64,000 bases of DNA from Streptomyces sp. RKAG290. GTDB taxonomy: Bacteria > Actinomycetota > Actinomycetes > Streptomycetales > Streptomycetaceae. The notes under the pieces are model-generated. The model did not search any database. It was not told the DNA's origin and saw nothing but the letters and a program-made list of their open reading frames with translations. The DNA lies in the NCBI RefSeq assembly GCF_023701695.1, contig NZ_JAJOZC010000001.1:620001-684000 (forward strand), in the 5' to 3' direction. A program made the position numbers and the translations under genes. This document shows, in pieces, positions 44,227 to 54,054 of the stretch (positions are counted from its first letter, which is position 1; each line of letters begins with the position of its first letter).

Positions 44227-44542
44227 TCAGACAGCAGCAGCGTCGGACAAGGCCAAACGGACCGTGATCTGTTTGCCGATCTCCCGAGGCACGATCTGGA
44301 TACTTCTGCACAGCGCGTTGACGATCTCCATGCCGTGCTGTCCGATCCTGGCCGGATCGGGTTCCCTCACGACCGGCAACACCGCAGAGGTATCCCACAC
44401 GGTGATCTCCACCATCCGATCGACCAGTCGCCTCAGCCGCGGCCACACCGTCGACGCGCACATCGCGCAAGAAGTTACTCGCCAGGTTCCGGGCAGCAGC
44501 GATCGCACCAGGCTCCCTGGCGAACCTCTCACTGATACGCAT
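44227..44542 (-). pseudogene. RsbW-like ATPase, collapsed
   Basis: From ATG 44542 the sequence begins like an RsbW-type kinase (RFAREPGAIAAARNLASNFL) for about 35 residues. It then skips the central helices including the N-box, changes frame, and resumes in LRRLVDRMVEITVWDTSAVL, EPDPARIGQHGMEIVNALC and KQITVRLALSD to the stop. ATP binding would be lost. It lies between two STAS genes. Confidence 0.75.
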
Positions 44543-44766
44543 TCACCGTCTCCCCCAGGCAGACATGGCCGCCGGCCTCTGCCCCCTCGCCGTACCCACC
44601 GGCACACAATGCCGCCAGCGCACGATATCCGCTGCGCCACGCCCTCTTCCCCGAGCCTTGCCCCACAGCCCCAGAGACGCCGATCGCCGGGGCACATTTG
44701 CGGCATATCGAACACGCATGTCACCGCGCTGTCCCCGTCGACCCGATCTTCGGCATACTGAGCGGC

Positions 44767-45126
44767 ATGTCGACAAGCGACCACGCTCCCACACAGCTTC
44801 CGGTGGTCACCGCTGCAGGGGACCTCGACGCCTCCTGCCTCTCCCCACTGGAGACCGAACTCCAAAAAGTCACCGCGACGGCTCCCGGAGTGGTACTCGA
44901 CGTCAGCGGCGTCACCTTCGGCGACTCCAGCTTCCTGAACCTGCTCCTGCGCACCCACCAGAGCACCGACCTGCGTATCGCCGGCGTACCCCCAGCGCTT
45001 AAACGTCTCTTCCACCTTGTCGGCGTCGACACCCTGCTGCACATCTTTCCCGCCGTGAACGACGCCCAGGCACAGCCGCTGGCAACCCGCCCCCATGAGC
45101 AATCGCCGGGCATCACTCTTCCGTAG
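44767..45126 (+). CDS. STAS-domain protein
   Basis: This 119-residue STAS antagonist-like protein has VVLDVSGVTFGDSSFLNLLLRTH and ALKRLFHLVGVDTLLHIFP. Start ATG 44767 gives a normal length. It is the third STAS gene within 4 kb. Its former partner may be the collapsed RsbW-like gene next to it. Confidence 0.85.
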   Translation: MSTSDHAPTQLPVVTAAGDLDASCLSPLETELQKVTATAPGVVLDVSGVTFGDSSFLNLLLRTHQSTDLRIAGVPPALKRLFHLVGVDTLLHIFPAVNDAQAQPLATRPHEQSPGITLP

Positions 45127-45405
45127 AGTCGACCAATGCTCGCTGCCACTCGCACGGCGCCTGTTGACCAGCATCTGCCCCATCTCTTGGGCCGCTGGAT
45201 CATCTACTACAACTCCCCCACGACACCGTCGGCCTTGACGACCCGGGACGCGCGCACTACCTCGGCTGACCGAAGAAGCTGGCATGCCCGCGGGCCTCAG
45301 CTGCCCCGGCTTCGTAGCCACGGAGAATGCGGCAGAGGTGTATGTCCGAGGCGGAAGGTCACTCGAACGCCGACGCGCCACAATCAAGTCGAGCGCCTGC
45401 GCCCG

Positions 45406-45858
45406 TTAGGGGAGCGGTGTGCCGCCGGTGGCGTTCATGATTTCGCCGGTGATGAAGGAGGCGTTCGCCGAGGCGAGGAAGACGTAGGCGGGGGCCATTT
45501 CTGCGGGTTGTGCGGGCCGGCCCAGCGGGCTCTGCTTCCCGAACTCGGTGGTATCGGGCAGCGGCGCGGGGATGAGCGGCGTCCAGACCGGGCCCGGGGC
45601 AACCGCGTTGACGCGGATGCCGTCGGAAGCCAGCAGCTGGGCCGGCCCCTGGGTGAAGGTGACGATCGCTCCCTTGGTCATCGCGTAGTCGAGCAGATGA
45701 GGGCTCGGCTTGTATGCCTGCGCCGAGCTGGTATTGATGATGGAGCCCCCTGCCGGGATGTGCGGCAGGGCGCACTTGCACAGCCAGAACATCCCGTACA
45801 GATTGGTGCGCATCACCCGGTCGAACTGCTCGGTGGAGATGGCGGAGATACTTGTCAG
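45406..45858 (-). pseudogene. Short-chain dehydrogenase, 5'-truncated
   Basis: About 150 residues match the C-terminal two thirds of an SDR oxidoreductase close to general-stress protein 39-type enzymes (STEQFDRVMRTNLYGMFWL, SIINTSSAQAYKPSPHLLDYAMTKG with the Tyr-x3-Lys pair, GIRVNAVAPGPVWTPLIP, FITGEIMNATGG). The NAD-binding TGxxxGIG motif and first ~100 residues are absent. The sequence upstream is unrelated in all frames. Confidence 0.85.
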
Positions 45859-46199
45859 ACAGCCGCGAGGGCTGGCGGTGCGACATCGGGCACCGCGCAC
45901 ATTTTCAGGGCGGATCGTGCACCTGAAGTGCGGACTGTTCAGGACCTCGCCGGAGGCGGCTTCCTCCCACTGACACCACCGCTCCGGTGCAAATGAGACC
46001 CGCCGCCGAACCCGCCCCCGAATCTCACATGCCTTCCTTCGTGAAGACGTGTGATCCCACGAGAGGGACTGGGCGAAAACAACATTGGGTGAATCGCCGG
46101 ACAGCAGGCGGGCGGAACACGCTCAGCGTCTCTCGGGGACCAACCCTAGAACGCGAGTCGCCTAGGTAGCACGGATTCCCGGCATCTCACTCCAACCTG

Positions 46200-46510
46200 C
46201 ACTTATCTGACCTGCGCTGCATCGTCGACTCCGCTGGCACGGCGTCGATACCGCCGTCGCCCGCAACCAGCTCGCGGACCTCTGTTCGTAGAGTCGCGTT
46301 CTGCGCCTCCAACGAGTTCGGCGGCTGCGCCGGTTCGTGTGCCCGGCGTCCCCGGGAACGACTCACTTTCACTTGCCCGGACCAACCTCCGCGGCGTCTC
46401 GGATTGATCCCCAGATCAACTGCGACCGACCTGATCGCCGCACCGGACCGCGACTCGTACAGCGCGACCGCGGCCGCCTTGAACTCCGGCGAGTGGTTCT
46501 TCACGACCAC
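46200..46510 (-). mobile_element. IS3-family orfA remnant
   Basis: The minus-strand frame begins VVVKNHSPEFKAAAVALYES and continues RSVAVDLGIN, matching the helix-turn-helix start of IS3-family OrfA. It then breaks down (PRRRGGW) before traces of the leucine-zipper part (NSLEAQNATLRTEVREL). There is no OrfB, and no terminal repeats were found. It is a decayed insertion sequence. Confidence 0.7.
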
Positions 46511-46734
46511 GAGATGTCCGTCCTCAGATCCCCAGGACCCAGTGCCTCGTGTGTCCAACATCAGGGGTAAAGGCCCCTTGTTTCTCATTCTGGTTGGGAA
46601 GTGGCCCCGGGGGGCTGCGCCGGGGGGTGGTCCTGAGGGGCACTTTCAGGGAGAAGGGGGCCTGGCGAGTGTGCGCGAGTGCCTGCCGGTGGCGCCTACC
46701 CGGTCCTGGAGCGGCCGCCCGCTCTGATGGTCAC

Positions 46735-48687
46735 ATGACCCTTGATCGGCCGATGTATCGCGTCAAGCGGAGGCTCCTTGGCGAGCCGCTCACCACAGAT
46801 CGCGTCAGTGAGGAGAAACTGAGCAACCGGACAGCGCTCGGTGTGCTCGCGTCCGACTGCATCAGTTCATCGGCCTACGGCTCCGAGGAGATGCTCCGGG
46901 TCCTCGTGCCGGTTGTCGGAGCAGCCGCGTTCACGATCGTTATGCCGGTGACCGGTGCGATCCTGCTCGTGCTGCTGCTTCTTACGCTCTGCTACAGCGA
47001 TGTCGTCACGATTTACACCCGGGCCGGTGGCTCCTATGTGGTGGCCCGGGAGAACTTCGGGCCGAACGTCGCACAGGTCGCCGCGGTGGCCCTGTTGGTC
47101 GACTACGTCGTTACCGTCGCTGTCCAGGTATCGGCCGGCACGAACGCACTGATCTCACTCGCCCATCTGGTCGGCGACGGCTGGACGGGGCTCGATCATC
47201 TCCAGTTGCCGGTCTCCCTGGTGATGATCGTGCTGCTGGGGTACGGGAATCTGCGCGGAGTCCGCGAGGCGGGCCGGATGTTCGCGCTGCCCGCCTTCCT
47301 TTTCATCGCCGCCATGGGCCTTGTCTTCATCGTCGCGGCGGTACGCGCATTGACGGGCGAACTGCCGCATGCCGACTTGAATGCTCCTGGAGTCGTGCCC
47401 CTGGGGACTCCTGGCAATGGATGGCTCTACGGTGCGTCGCTGTTCATCGTGCTGCGTTCCTTCGCCAACGGCGGCTCGTCCCTCACCGGACTCGAAGCGA
47501 TCTCGAACGGCATCTCGGCCTTCCGCGAACCGCAAGGCCGAAACGCCCGGCACACCCTCATCACCATGAGCTGCGTGCTCGCCGTTCTCGTCCTGGGCGT
47601 CTCCACCCTCGCGCACTTCACCCACGCCGTCCCCTACACCGACGGAACCCCAACCGTCATCGCACAAGAAGCAAGGCTCGCCTTCGGAAACGCAACGATA
47701 GGGACGATCGGGCTGATCTTCGTCCAGCTCGCGACGGCACTCATCCTCTACACCGGTGCCAACACCCCCTTCACCGGGTTCCCGTTCCTGGCCAGCTTCG
47801 TCGCACAAGACCGGTTCCTGCCCAGGCTGCTCACCCGACGCGGGCACCGGCTGGCCTTCTCCAACGGCATCGTCACGCTCTCCGCACTCTCGCTGGCCCT
47901 GCTGCTCGTCACGGGTGCCAACGTGGACAAGCTGGTGGCCCTGTATGCGATCGGCGTGTTCACTGCCTTCACCATGGCCGGGGCCGGCCTCACCGCATAC
48001 CACCTGCGCGGGCGTGAACCCCTGCGCCGGACGAAGATCACGGTCAACGCACTCGCAGCGATCGTCTCCGCCGCCGTCGTGCTGATTTTCGCCGTCACGA
48101 AATTCACCGAAGGCGCTTGGCTAGTCGTCGTCATCTTCCCACTTGGGGTCTGGGTACTGATCCGGATCAACCGCGAGTACCGGCGCGAGGCCGCCGCCCT
48201 GGAACGGCTGCCCTTGGGCACAGACCGGCCGCGTACCCGCCGTCACCAGGTCTTCGTCCTCGTCGAGACGCTGGACCTGGCCACGCTGAAAGCCCTGCGG
48301 TACGCCCACGAACTGCGGCCTGACACCGTCCGCGCAGTGCACTTCGCCATCGACTTGGCACACGCACGCCGACTCTCCGCCCTCTGGGAGACGGCATCCG
48401 CGACCTCGGTCGAGCTGGAACTGGTCGCCTGCCCCGACCGCCGACTGCGGCACGCGATGCGAGAACTGGCCGTCCGAACCACACAGGACGGGAACACGTC
48501 ACTGACGGTGCTCGTGCCCCGGCGCATGTACGCCAACGCCCTCGGCAAACTCCTCCACCGAGGCACTGGCGAGAAGATGTCGAGGACGCTGGACCAACTG
48601 CCGCACGTTGCAGTCACGATTCTGCCGTTCAACGCATCGCACGCCATGCAGGCTCTGGAGTCGGATCGCTTGCCCGACATGGACTGA
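46735..48687 (+). CDS. APC-superfamily permease (KimA-like)
   Basis: This 650-residue protein starts at ATG 46735. About 12 membrane segments (to residue ~490) begin with the characteristic SNRTALGVLASDCISSSAYGSEEMLRV motif of the KUP/KimA-related permeases (split here as SNRTALGVLASDC and ISSSAYGSEEML). A soluble C-terminal domain of ~150 residues (HQVFVLVETLDLATLKALRY) resembles USP-like regulatory tails. Bacillus KimA imports potassium; potassium is a plausible substrate here but amino acids remain possible. No riboswitch was recognised in its GC-rich leader. Confidence 0.8.
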   Translation: MTLDRPMYRVKRRLLGEPLTTDRVSEEKLSNRTALGVLASDCISSSAYGSEEMLRVLVPVVGAAAFTIVMPVTGAILLVLLLLTLCYSDVVTIYTRAGGSYVVARENFGPNVAQVAAVALLVDYVVTVAVQVSAGTNALISLAHLVGDGWTGLDHLQLPVSLVMIVLLGYGNLRGVREAGRMFALPAFLFIAAMGLVFIVAAVRALTGELPHADLNAPGVVPLGTPGNGWLYGASLFIVLRSFANGGSSLTGLEAISNGISAFREPQGRNARHTLITMSCVLAVLVLGVSTLAHFTHAVPYTDGTPTVIAQEARLAFGNATIGTIGLIFVQLATALILYTGANTPFTGFPFLASFVAQDRFLPRLLTRRGHRLAFSNGIVTLSALSLALLLVTGANVDKLVALYAIGVFTAFTMAGAGLTAYHLRGREPLRRTKITVNALAAIVSAAVVLIFAVTKFTEGAWLVVVIFPLGVWVLIRINREYRREAAALERLPLGTDRPRTRRHQVFVLVETLDLATLKALRYAHELRPDTVRAVHFAIDLAHARRLSALWETASATSVELELVACPDRRLRHAMRELAVRTTQDGNTSLTVLVPRRMYANALGKLLHRGTGEKMSRTLDQLPHVAVTILPFNASHAMQALESDRLPDMD

Positions 48688-48925
48688 CGCGGGGTGCTCC
48701 CACGCCCGCTCCGGCCCGCAGGAGGGCCTTTCAGATCGTTCGGTGGTGATGTCGCAATCCACGCCGGACCCAGAAGGCCCTCACTCGTTCATGACCCCAA
48801 GCCGTGGAATCCGCCACCGCCCTCCCGGGAGGTCGATGACGGTCGAGGCTGCGGCAGCGCAGACCGGTGAGCTCGCCCCAGCGCAGTCCGGCGGGGGCGA
48901 GCTGGAGTCAGCACCGGCCTTGATT

Positions 48926-49564
48926 TCAGGCCGAGTCCGGCGTGGACCGTGGCACGAGAAGTTCCTGCAGTGCGGGCCCGACTCGCTGGACGATTGATTC
49001 CGTGTCTTCGCCGGTGAGCAGGGGCACTTGTACCACCCGGCGTCCGACGAGGATGCCGATCAGCATGGATGCGGCCAGTGCCACCCGGACTGCGGTGTCG
49101 TGGTCGTCGTCGTGCAAGCGCCGGTGGGCGTCTTCCGTCAGGCGCGACTCGATGAATTCCCGGAGTTGCGCGGTTGCCTGCTCGTTCGCGATCGCTCCGC
49201 GGAGCATCGCGAGCAGGGCATCTGCATCCTTGGGCTCGCTCTCCCACACGCTCAGGTGGGCCCGGGCGACCCGTTCGCCCAGCGAGCGCTCGGGGCCCTC
49301 GAATGCGCCGGCGAGGCGGGCGAGCGCGTCGGGCGAGATGGACATCACCGCGGCGAAGAGCTCGTCCTTGGACCGGAAGTACCGCATCACCAGTGCGGCG
49401 TCGACGCCGGCGTCCGCAGCGATCTTGCGGATGGTCGTGGCGTTGAAGCCGTCTGCGGCGAAGCGGCCTCGCGCGGCGTCGAGGACCGCCTGTCGGGTGG
49501 TGTTCTGCCCTGGCCGGCGTCCGCGGGGTGGCCGGGGCGCCGACGTTGTGGGGGGTTCGGACAT
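48926..49564 (-). CDS. TetR-family regulator
   Basis: This 212-residue repressor has a TetR helix-turn-helix (RQAVLDAARGRFAADGFNAT, TIRKIAADAGVDAALVMRYF, RSKDELFAAV). The C-terminal ligand domain resembles the TetR_C_33-like class. It is divergent from the CocE-type hydrolase gene. A 6-4-6 inverted repeat (49593-49608) lies in the shared promoter, 29 bases before its own start, so it probably controls both itself and the hydrolases. Confidence 0.9.
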   Translation of the reverse strand: MSEPPTTSAPRPPRGRRPGQNTTRQAVLDAARGRFAADGFNATTIRKIAADAGVDAALVMRYFRSKDELFAAVMSISPDALARLAGAFEGPERSLGERVARAHLSVWESEPKDADALLAMLRGAIANEQATAQLREFIESRLTEDAHRRLHDDDHDTAVRVALAASMLIGILVGRRVVQVPLLTGEDTESIVQRVGPALQELLVPRSTPDSA

Positions 49565-49592
49565 GTGATCACTCTAGCGGTCTCCGTCATAT

Positions 49593-49608
49593 ATCAACGC
49601 CGGTTGAT
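49593..49608. promoter_or_regulatory. TetR-type operator
   Basis: ATCAACGCCGGTTGAT has perfect six-base arms around a GCCG spacer, in the 139-base region between the TetR gene and the CocE-type gene. Confidence 0.65.
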
Positions 49609-49703
49609 TTAATTGGATCGCAGCTCTACGCTCGCCGGCGGTGGATCATCCGACCCGGCCGTCCGGAGTGAGCCGACTGCGCGTCGGTGAGAGGAGCTCA
49701 GTC

Positions 49704-51443
49704 GTGAGCGATGACGAGAAGGTCTTCGTCCCGTCGTACCCCTATGAGGCAGGGCCTGCCCGAGGCGTGCTGAGCCCCTTCGAACCCGGCACCCGGACGC
49801 TGCCCGCCGGCTTCCAGGTAGCACCGGGGTTCCTGCCGCTGCCGGTCGAGATCGTGCTTGAGAAGGACGTCGCGGTGATGCTGCGCGACGGCGTCACGAT
49901 CTACACCGACGTCTTCCGCCCGGCGGGCAGCGAGCGGGTACCCGTCATCGTGGCGTGGAGCCCGTACGGCAAGAGCGGGGGCACCGCCCCGACCACCACC
50001 TCGCTCTTCGACATGATCGGCGTGAACAACAGCGCCCTGTCCGGTCTGGGCAAGTTCGAGGGACCGGACCCGGCGTTCTGGTGCGCGAACGGGTACGCGA
50101 TCTGCAATCCCGACCCCCGGGGCGTGGCCAACTCCGTTGGTGACAGCTACCTGTGGGACCGGCAGGAGGGCCGTGACTGCCACGACCTCATCGAGTGGCT
50201 CGCCGACCAGGAGTGGTGCAACGGCAAGGTCGGCATGAGCGGCACGTCCTACCTCGCGGTGTCGCAGTGGTTCACCGCGGCGGAGCGGCCGCCGCACCTT
50301 GCCGCGATCAACCCATGGGAAGGAATCAGCGACGTCTACCGGGATCTCGTCCTGCGCGGCGGCATGCCCGACCTCGGCTTCACGAAGCAGCTGCAGCGCA
50401 ACTTCGCCGGCGCCGGCCACCGAGAAGACGTCGCCGCCGAAGCCGAACAGCGCCCTCTCTTCAGCGCGCTGTGGGAGGAGAAGATCCCCCGCTTCGAGAA
50501 GATCACGGTCCCGGCGTACATCGTCGCGAGCTACTCCAACACCCTGCACACGCAAGGCACCTTCCGGGCCTGGCGGCGCATCGCCTCGCAGGAGAAGTGG
50601 CTGCGCATTCACAGCACCCAGGAGTGGCCGGACTACTACGACGAGGCCAACCGTGAGGACCTGTGCCGGTTCTTCGACCACTACCTCAAGGGCGAGGACA
50701 ACGGGTGGGAGCAGACTCCCCGGGTGCGCTACGCCACGCTCGACCTCCATGGCACCGACCGGGTCGAACAGCCCGCAGACACGTTCCCGCCCGCCGGTGT
50801 GGAGAACACGAAATTCTACCTGGACGCCTCCTCACGCACGCTGCGGAGGGAAGCCCCGGGCTCCGCGGGCAGCGTGCGGTACCCGGCCCAGGCACTCCCG
50901 GGCTGTGTCTCCTTCCTCGCCGGGTTCGACGAGGAAACGGAACTCGTCGGTTACCCCAAAGCCCACCTGTGGGTGGAGGCAGAGGGCACGGACGACATGG
51001 ACCTGTTCGTCCTCGTGCAGAAGCTCGACACCAACGGGACAGCGCTGCAGCAGTTCACCGTCCCCCACCGGAGCGCCTTCCTGCAGGACGTCACCGATCA
51101 GAGCGCCTCGGTGCTGCGCTACAAGGGCTCCAACGGGCGTCTGCGCGTGTCCACCCGCCACCTCGACGGCGACCTCAGCACCGACGAGATCCCCGCGCAC
51201 ACCTTCGACCGGGCCGAGAAGCTCGCAGCCGGCGACGTAGCGGAGATCCAGATCGATCTCTCCCCCGTCGGCCTGGTGCTCCACCCCGGCGAGCAGCTGC
51301 GCCTGGTGATCAGCGCACATAACCTCCTCGGCGCGATCATGCCCGGCGTCCCGTTCCACGAGCCGCAGAACACGGGAATCCACCTCGTGCACACCGGCGG
51401 GGCCCGCGCCTCCTACCTGCAGCTTCCGCTCAAGACCGCATGA
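49704..51443 (+). CDS. CocE/NonD-family hydrolase
   Basis: This 579-residue protein starts at GTG 49704 behind GAGAGGAG. The X-Pro dipeptidyl-peptidase S15-like fold is visible: VAVMLRDGVTIYTDVFRP, WSPYGKSGG, the nucleophile GMSGTSYLAVSQW (Ser about 185), FDHYLKGEDNGW and a C-terminal jelly-roll (LVLHPGEQLRLVIS). Relatives hydrolyse esters or acyl peptides such as cocaine. The natural substrate is unknown. It is followed 157 bases later by a second, longer family member and is probably under control of the divergent TetR regulator. Confidence 0.88.
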   Translation: MSDDEKVFVPSYPYEAGPARGVLSPFEPGTRTLPAGFQVAPGFLPLPVEIVLEKDVAVMLRDGVTIYTDVFRPAGSERVPVIVAWSPYGKSGGTAPTTTSLFDMIGVNNSALSGLGKFEGPDPAFWCANGYAICNPDPRGVANSVGDSYLWDRQEGRDCHDLIEWLADQEWCNGKVGMSGTSYLAVSQWFTAAERPPHLAAINPWEGISDVYRDLVLRGGMPDLGFTKQLQRNFAGAGHREDVAAEAEQRPLFSALWEEKIPRFEKITVPAYIVASYSNTLHTQGTFRAWRRIASQEKWLRIHSTQEWPDYYDEANREDLCRFFDHYLKGEDNGWEQTPRVRYATLDLHGTDRVEQPADTFPPAGVENTKFYLDASSRTLRREAPGSAGSVRYPAQALPGCVSFLAGFDEETELVGYPKAHLWVEAEGTDDMDLFVLVQKLDTNGTALQQFTVPHRSAFLQDVTDQSASVLRYKGSNGRLRVSTRHLDGDLSTDEIPAHTFDRAEKLAAGDVAEIQIDLSPVGLVLHPGEQLRLVISAHNLLGAIMPGVPFHEPQNTGIHLVHTGGARASYLQLPLKTA

Positions 51444-51600
51444 CAGTCCGCCGTTCCGGTCGCGGCACTGCCGGCCGGACCGGCGGTTTCCCATCCCGTC
51501 GCGAACGCCCGCGTGCAGCCTCTGCCCTCCGGCGCGCTCTGCGCGACCGGCTTCGCACCTGCGGCAACCGATGACTTGAAGGCAAGGAAGACAGAAAACG

Positions 51601-53826
51601 ATGACTCTCACAGGCGTCATGGCCGGGCCGATCGCCGGCCTGAAGTACGAGACCCCCACCCGTCGCGGACTCACCAACGAACGCGGCGAGTTCCACTACG
51701 AGGAAGGCGAGCGAGTCGCGTTCCTTCTCGGTGGCACCGCGATCGGCAACGTCCCCGCAGCGCCCCGGCTGCATCTCGCACAGATAGTCGCCCGCGTCGA
51801 CGGCGACCTCAGCAAGCTGAAGGACCCGGGCGTCACGAACATCGCCCGCCTGGTGTTCTCCCTCGGCCGCAACGGCATCCGCGACAACGGGACCGACATC
51901 GCACCCGAGGCCCACGACATCATCGGCGACCGGCCCATCGACTTCCGCCACGACGCCAACTTCGCCGGCGTCCACCAGGCCGACAAGATCCAGGGATTCA
52001 CCGAGGACCCCGTCCTCGCGGGGCTTCTCGCCGACCTCGACCGGGCCGGCGTCTTCATCGACGCGACGCCGCGCCAGTTGTGCACTCCCGCGAACGCGCG
52101 GAACGAACTGCGCCGCAATGCGATGGGCATCCTCCGCTTCCGCGACGTGAAGATCCCTCTGCAGAACGGCTCGCACGTCTTCGCCGACGTCTTCCGTCCG
52201 GCAGAGCCCGGAAACCACCCGGTCATCGTGAGCTGCGGCCCGTACGGAAAAGCCTTCCACCACCACTCCGTCTGCAGTGACGCCGACCTGGAGCGGCACG
52301 AGCAGATGGAAGAGGACTACTTCCTCGGCAACGCGGAGGGCCAGCAGTTCGAGAACCACGAGACCGTCAACACCGCCACGTGGGTCCCCGACGGGTACGC
52401 CGTCGTCCGCGTCGACATGCCCGGCGCCGGCAGGAGCCCCGGTCAACTGGCCCCGTGGGGACTGGCCGGGGCCGAAGCGTTCCGCGACGCGATCGAGTGG
52501 GCCGGCGTCCAGCCCTGGTCGAACGGGGCCGTCGGCTTGTGGGGCATGTCCTATCTCGCCGTCAGCCAGCACGCCGCCGCGAGCCTGCAGCCCGCACACC
52601 TCAAGGCGATGATCGCGATCGGCACCGACGTCGACCTGTACGAGGAGGTCGCCTACAACGGCGGCATCTACAACGAGCACTTCTTCCCCAACTGGAAGCA
52701 GGCCGGGTTCGTGCCCGCGATCTGCGGCGAACCCGACATCGCCGACTTCACCCGCATCATGAAGGAGAGCCCCTTCAAGGACTCCGACCCCGACCTCATC
52801 TACGGGCCGCGCGCGGAGATGTTCATGAGCCCGGACATGAGCGAGGTCACCGTTCCCCTGTGGTCCGTAGCAGCCACCACCCACCTCGCCCACTTCCACC
52901 AGCTCGGCAGCAGCGAGGCATACCTCGCCACACCGACCCCGCACAAGAAGCTCGACTTCTGGGAGGACTGGTTCCAGAAGTCCTACGCAGCCGACACCGT
53001 CATCCGCCACAAAGCGTTCTTCGACCACTGGCTCAAGGGCATCGACAACGGAATCATGGACACCCCGCCGGTGCGCCTGGAGATCCGCACCGGCAACGGG
53101 TCCTCCTACATCCAGGAGGAGAACGAATGGCCGATCGCCAGGACGAACTACACCAAGTGGTACTTCGACGCGAGCCCGTCCGACTGGGCCGGAGACCCCG
53201 CGCGCACCGACTACCTGCGGCTCTCGTCGTCTGAACCGGGCTCTGAGCGGGAGGAAGGCTACTCGGCCGACGTCGAGTCGGCGGACCCCCGTGCGACCGG
53301 CCTCTCGTTCATCAGCGAGCCCGTGGCCGAGGACTCGGTCCTCGCCGGATACGGCAAAGCCGTGCTGTGGGTGTCCTCCACGAGCGAGGACATGGACATC
53401 TACGTCTCCGTGCGCGTCATCGACGAGCAGGACCGGGAAGTCGACTTCCTCGGTATCACCACGATGAACTACCCGGGCCGTATCGCCCCGATGACCAAGG
53501 GGTGGCTGAAGGTGTCGCACCGCAAGCTCGACACTGCACGCTCCACTCCGTACACGCCCAAGCACACCCACCTCACGGACGACCACGCACCTCTTCGCGA
53601 CGGCGAGGTGGTCCCGGTCGAGATCGAACTCATCCCCAACACCGGACTGATCCGGACGGGCCAGCGCCTGCGCATCGACATCCAGCCGTACGACGGCGCC
53701 GCCCACGGCGTGCCCCACGCCTACGACGCCACCTACCACGCAGGCACCACCAACACCGTGCACACCGGACCGGACCGTATCGGCTACGTGCAGCTCCCGA
53801 TCGTGCCGCGCCGCCCGGCGCCGTAG
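51601..53826 (+). CDS. CocE/NonD-family hydrolase with extra N-terminal domain
   Basis: This 741-residue protein carries a ~170-residue N-terminal region not seen in its neighbour. It contains GLKYETPTRRGLTNERGEFHYEEGE and AFLLGGTAIGN, a pattern found in bacterial surface lipoproteins. The hydrolase begins near 180 (VKIPLQNGSHVFADVFRP, CGPYGKAFHH) with nucleophile WGMSYLAVSQHA, a lid region, FDHWLKGIDNG and a C-terminal jelly-roll (GLIRTGQRLRIDIQPYD). There is no signal peptide despite the surface-type N-domain. It is probably co-regulated with the upstream hydrolase. Confidence 0.85.
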   Translation: MTLTGVMAGPIAGLKYETPTRRGLTNERGEFHYEEGERVAFLLGGTAIGNVPAAPRLHLAQIVARVDGDLSKLKDPGVTNIARLVFSLGRNGIRDNGTDIAPEAHDIIGDRPIDFRHDANFAGVHQADKIQGFTEDPVLAGLLADLDRAGVFIDATPRQLCTPANARNELRRNAMGILRFRDVKIPLQNGSHVFADVFRPAEPGNHPVIVSCGPYGKAFHHHSVCSDADLERHEQMEEDYFLGNAEGQQFENHETVNTATWVPDGYAVVRVDMPGAGRSPGQLAPWGLAGAEAFRDAIEWAGVQPWSNGAVGLWGMSYLAVSQHAAASLQPAHLKAMIAIGTDVDLYEEVAYNGGIYNEHFFPNWKQAGFVPAICGEPDIADFTRIMKESPFKDSDPDLIYGPRAEMFMSPDMSEVTVPLWSVAATTHLAHFHQLGSSEAYLATPTPHKKLDFWEDWFQKSYAADTVIRHKAFFDHWLKGIDNGIMDTPPVRLEIRTGNGSSYIQEENEWPIARTNYTKWYFDASPSDWAGDPARTDYLRLSSSEPGSEREEGYSADVESADPRATGLSFISEPVAEDSVLAGYGKAVLWVSSTSEDMDIYVSVRVIDEQDREVDFLGITTMNYPGRIAPMTKGWLKVSHRKLDTARSTPYTPKHTHLTDDHAPLRDGEVVPVEIELIPNTGLIRTGQRLRIDIQPYDGAAHGVPHAYDATYHAGTTNTVHTGPDRIGYVQLPIVPRRPAP

Positions 53827-54054
53827 ACGTCACGCAGCACCCGGGCCGGCCCCGGCAGCGCCTTCCGCTGCCGCGGTAGCAGCACGCACGACACGGCTTC
53901 GCCACCGTCCCGGCCCGTTGCGACGCGCCCGCGAAGATGCTCTCCAGCGGTCGCGCATTGACATCCAACTCAGTCGCCGCAGATCAGCGCGCCGCACCCG
54001 ACCAACTTCACTGTCGAAGGGCATGGGGGAGCCATTGCGGAGCGTTACCGCGAA

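Noticed and set aside
46564..46734. A c-di-AMP or other riboswitch before the KimA-like permease
   Set aside because: The leader is G/C-run rich but I could not find the conserved riboswitch core; it is better described as unassigned.
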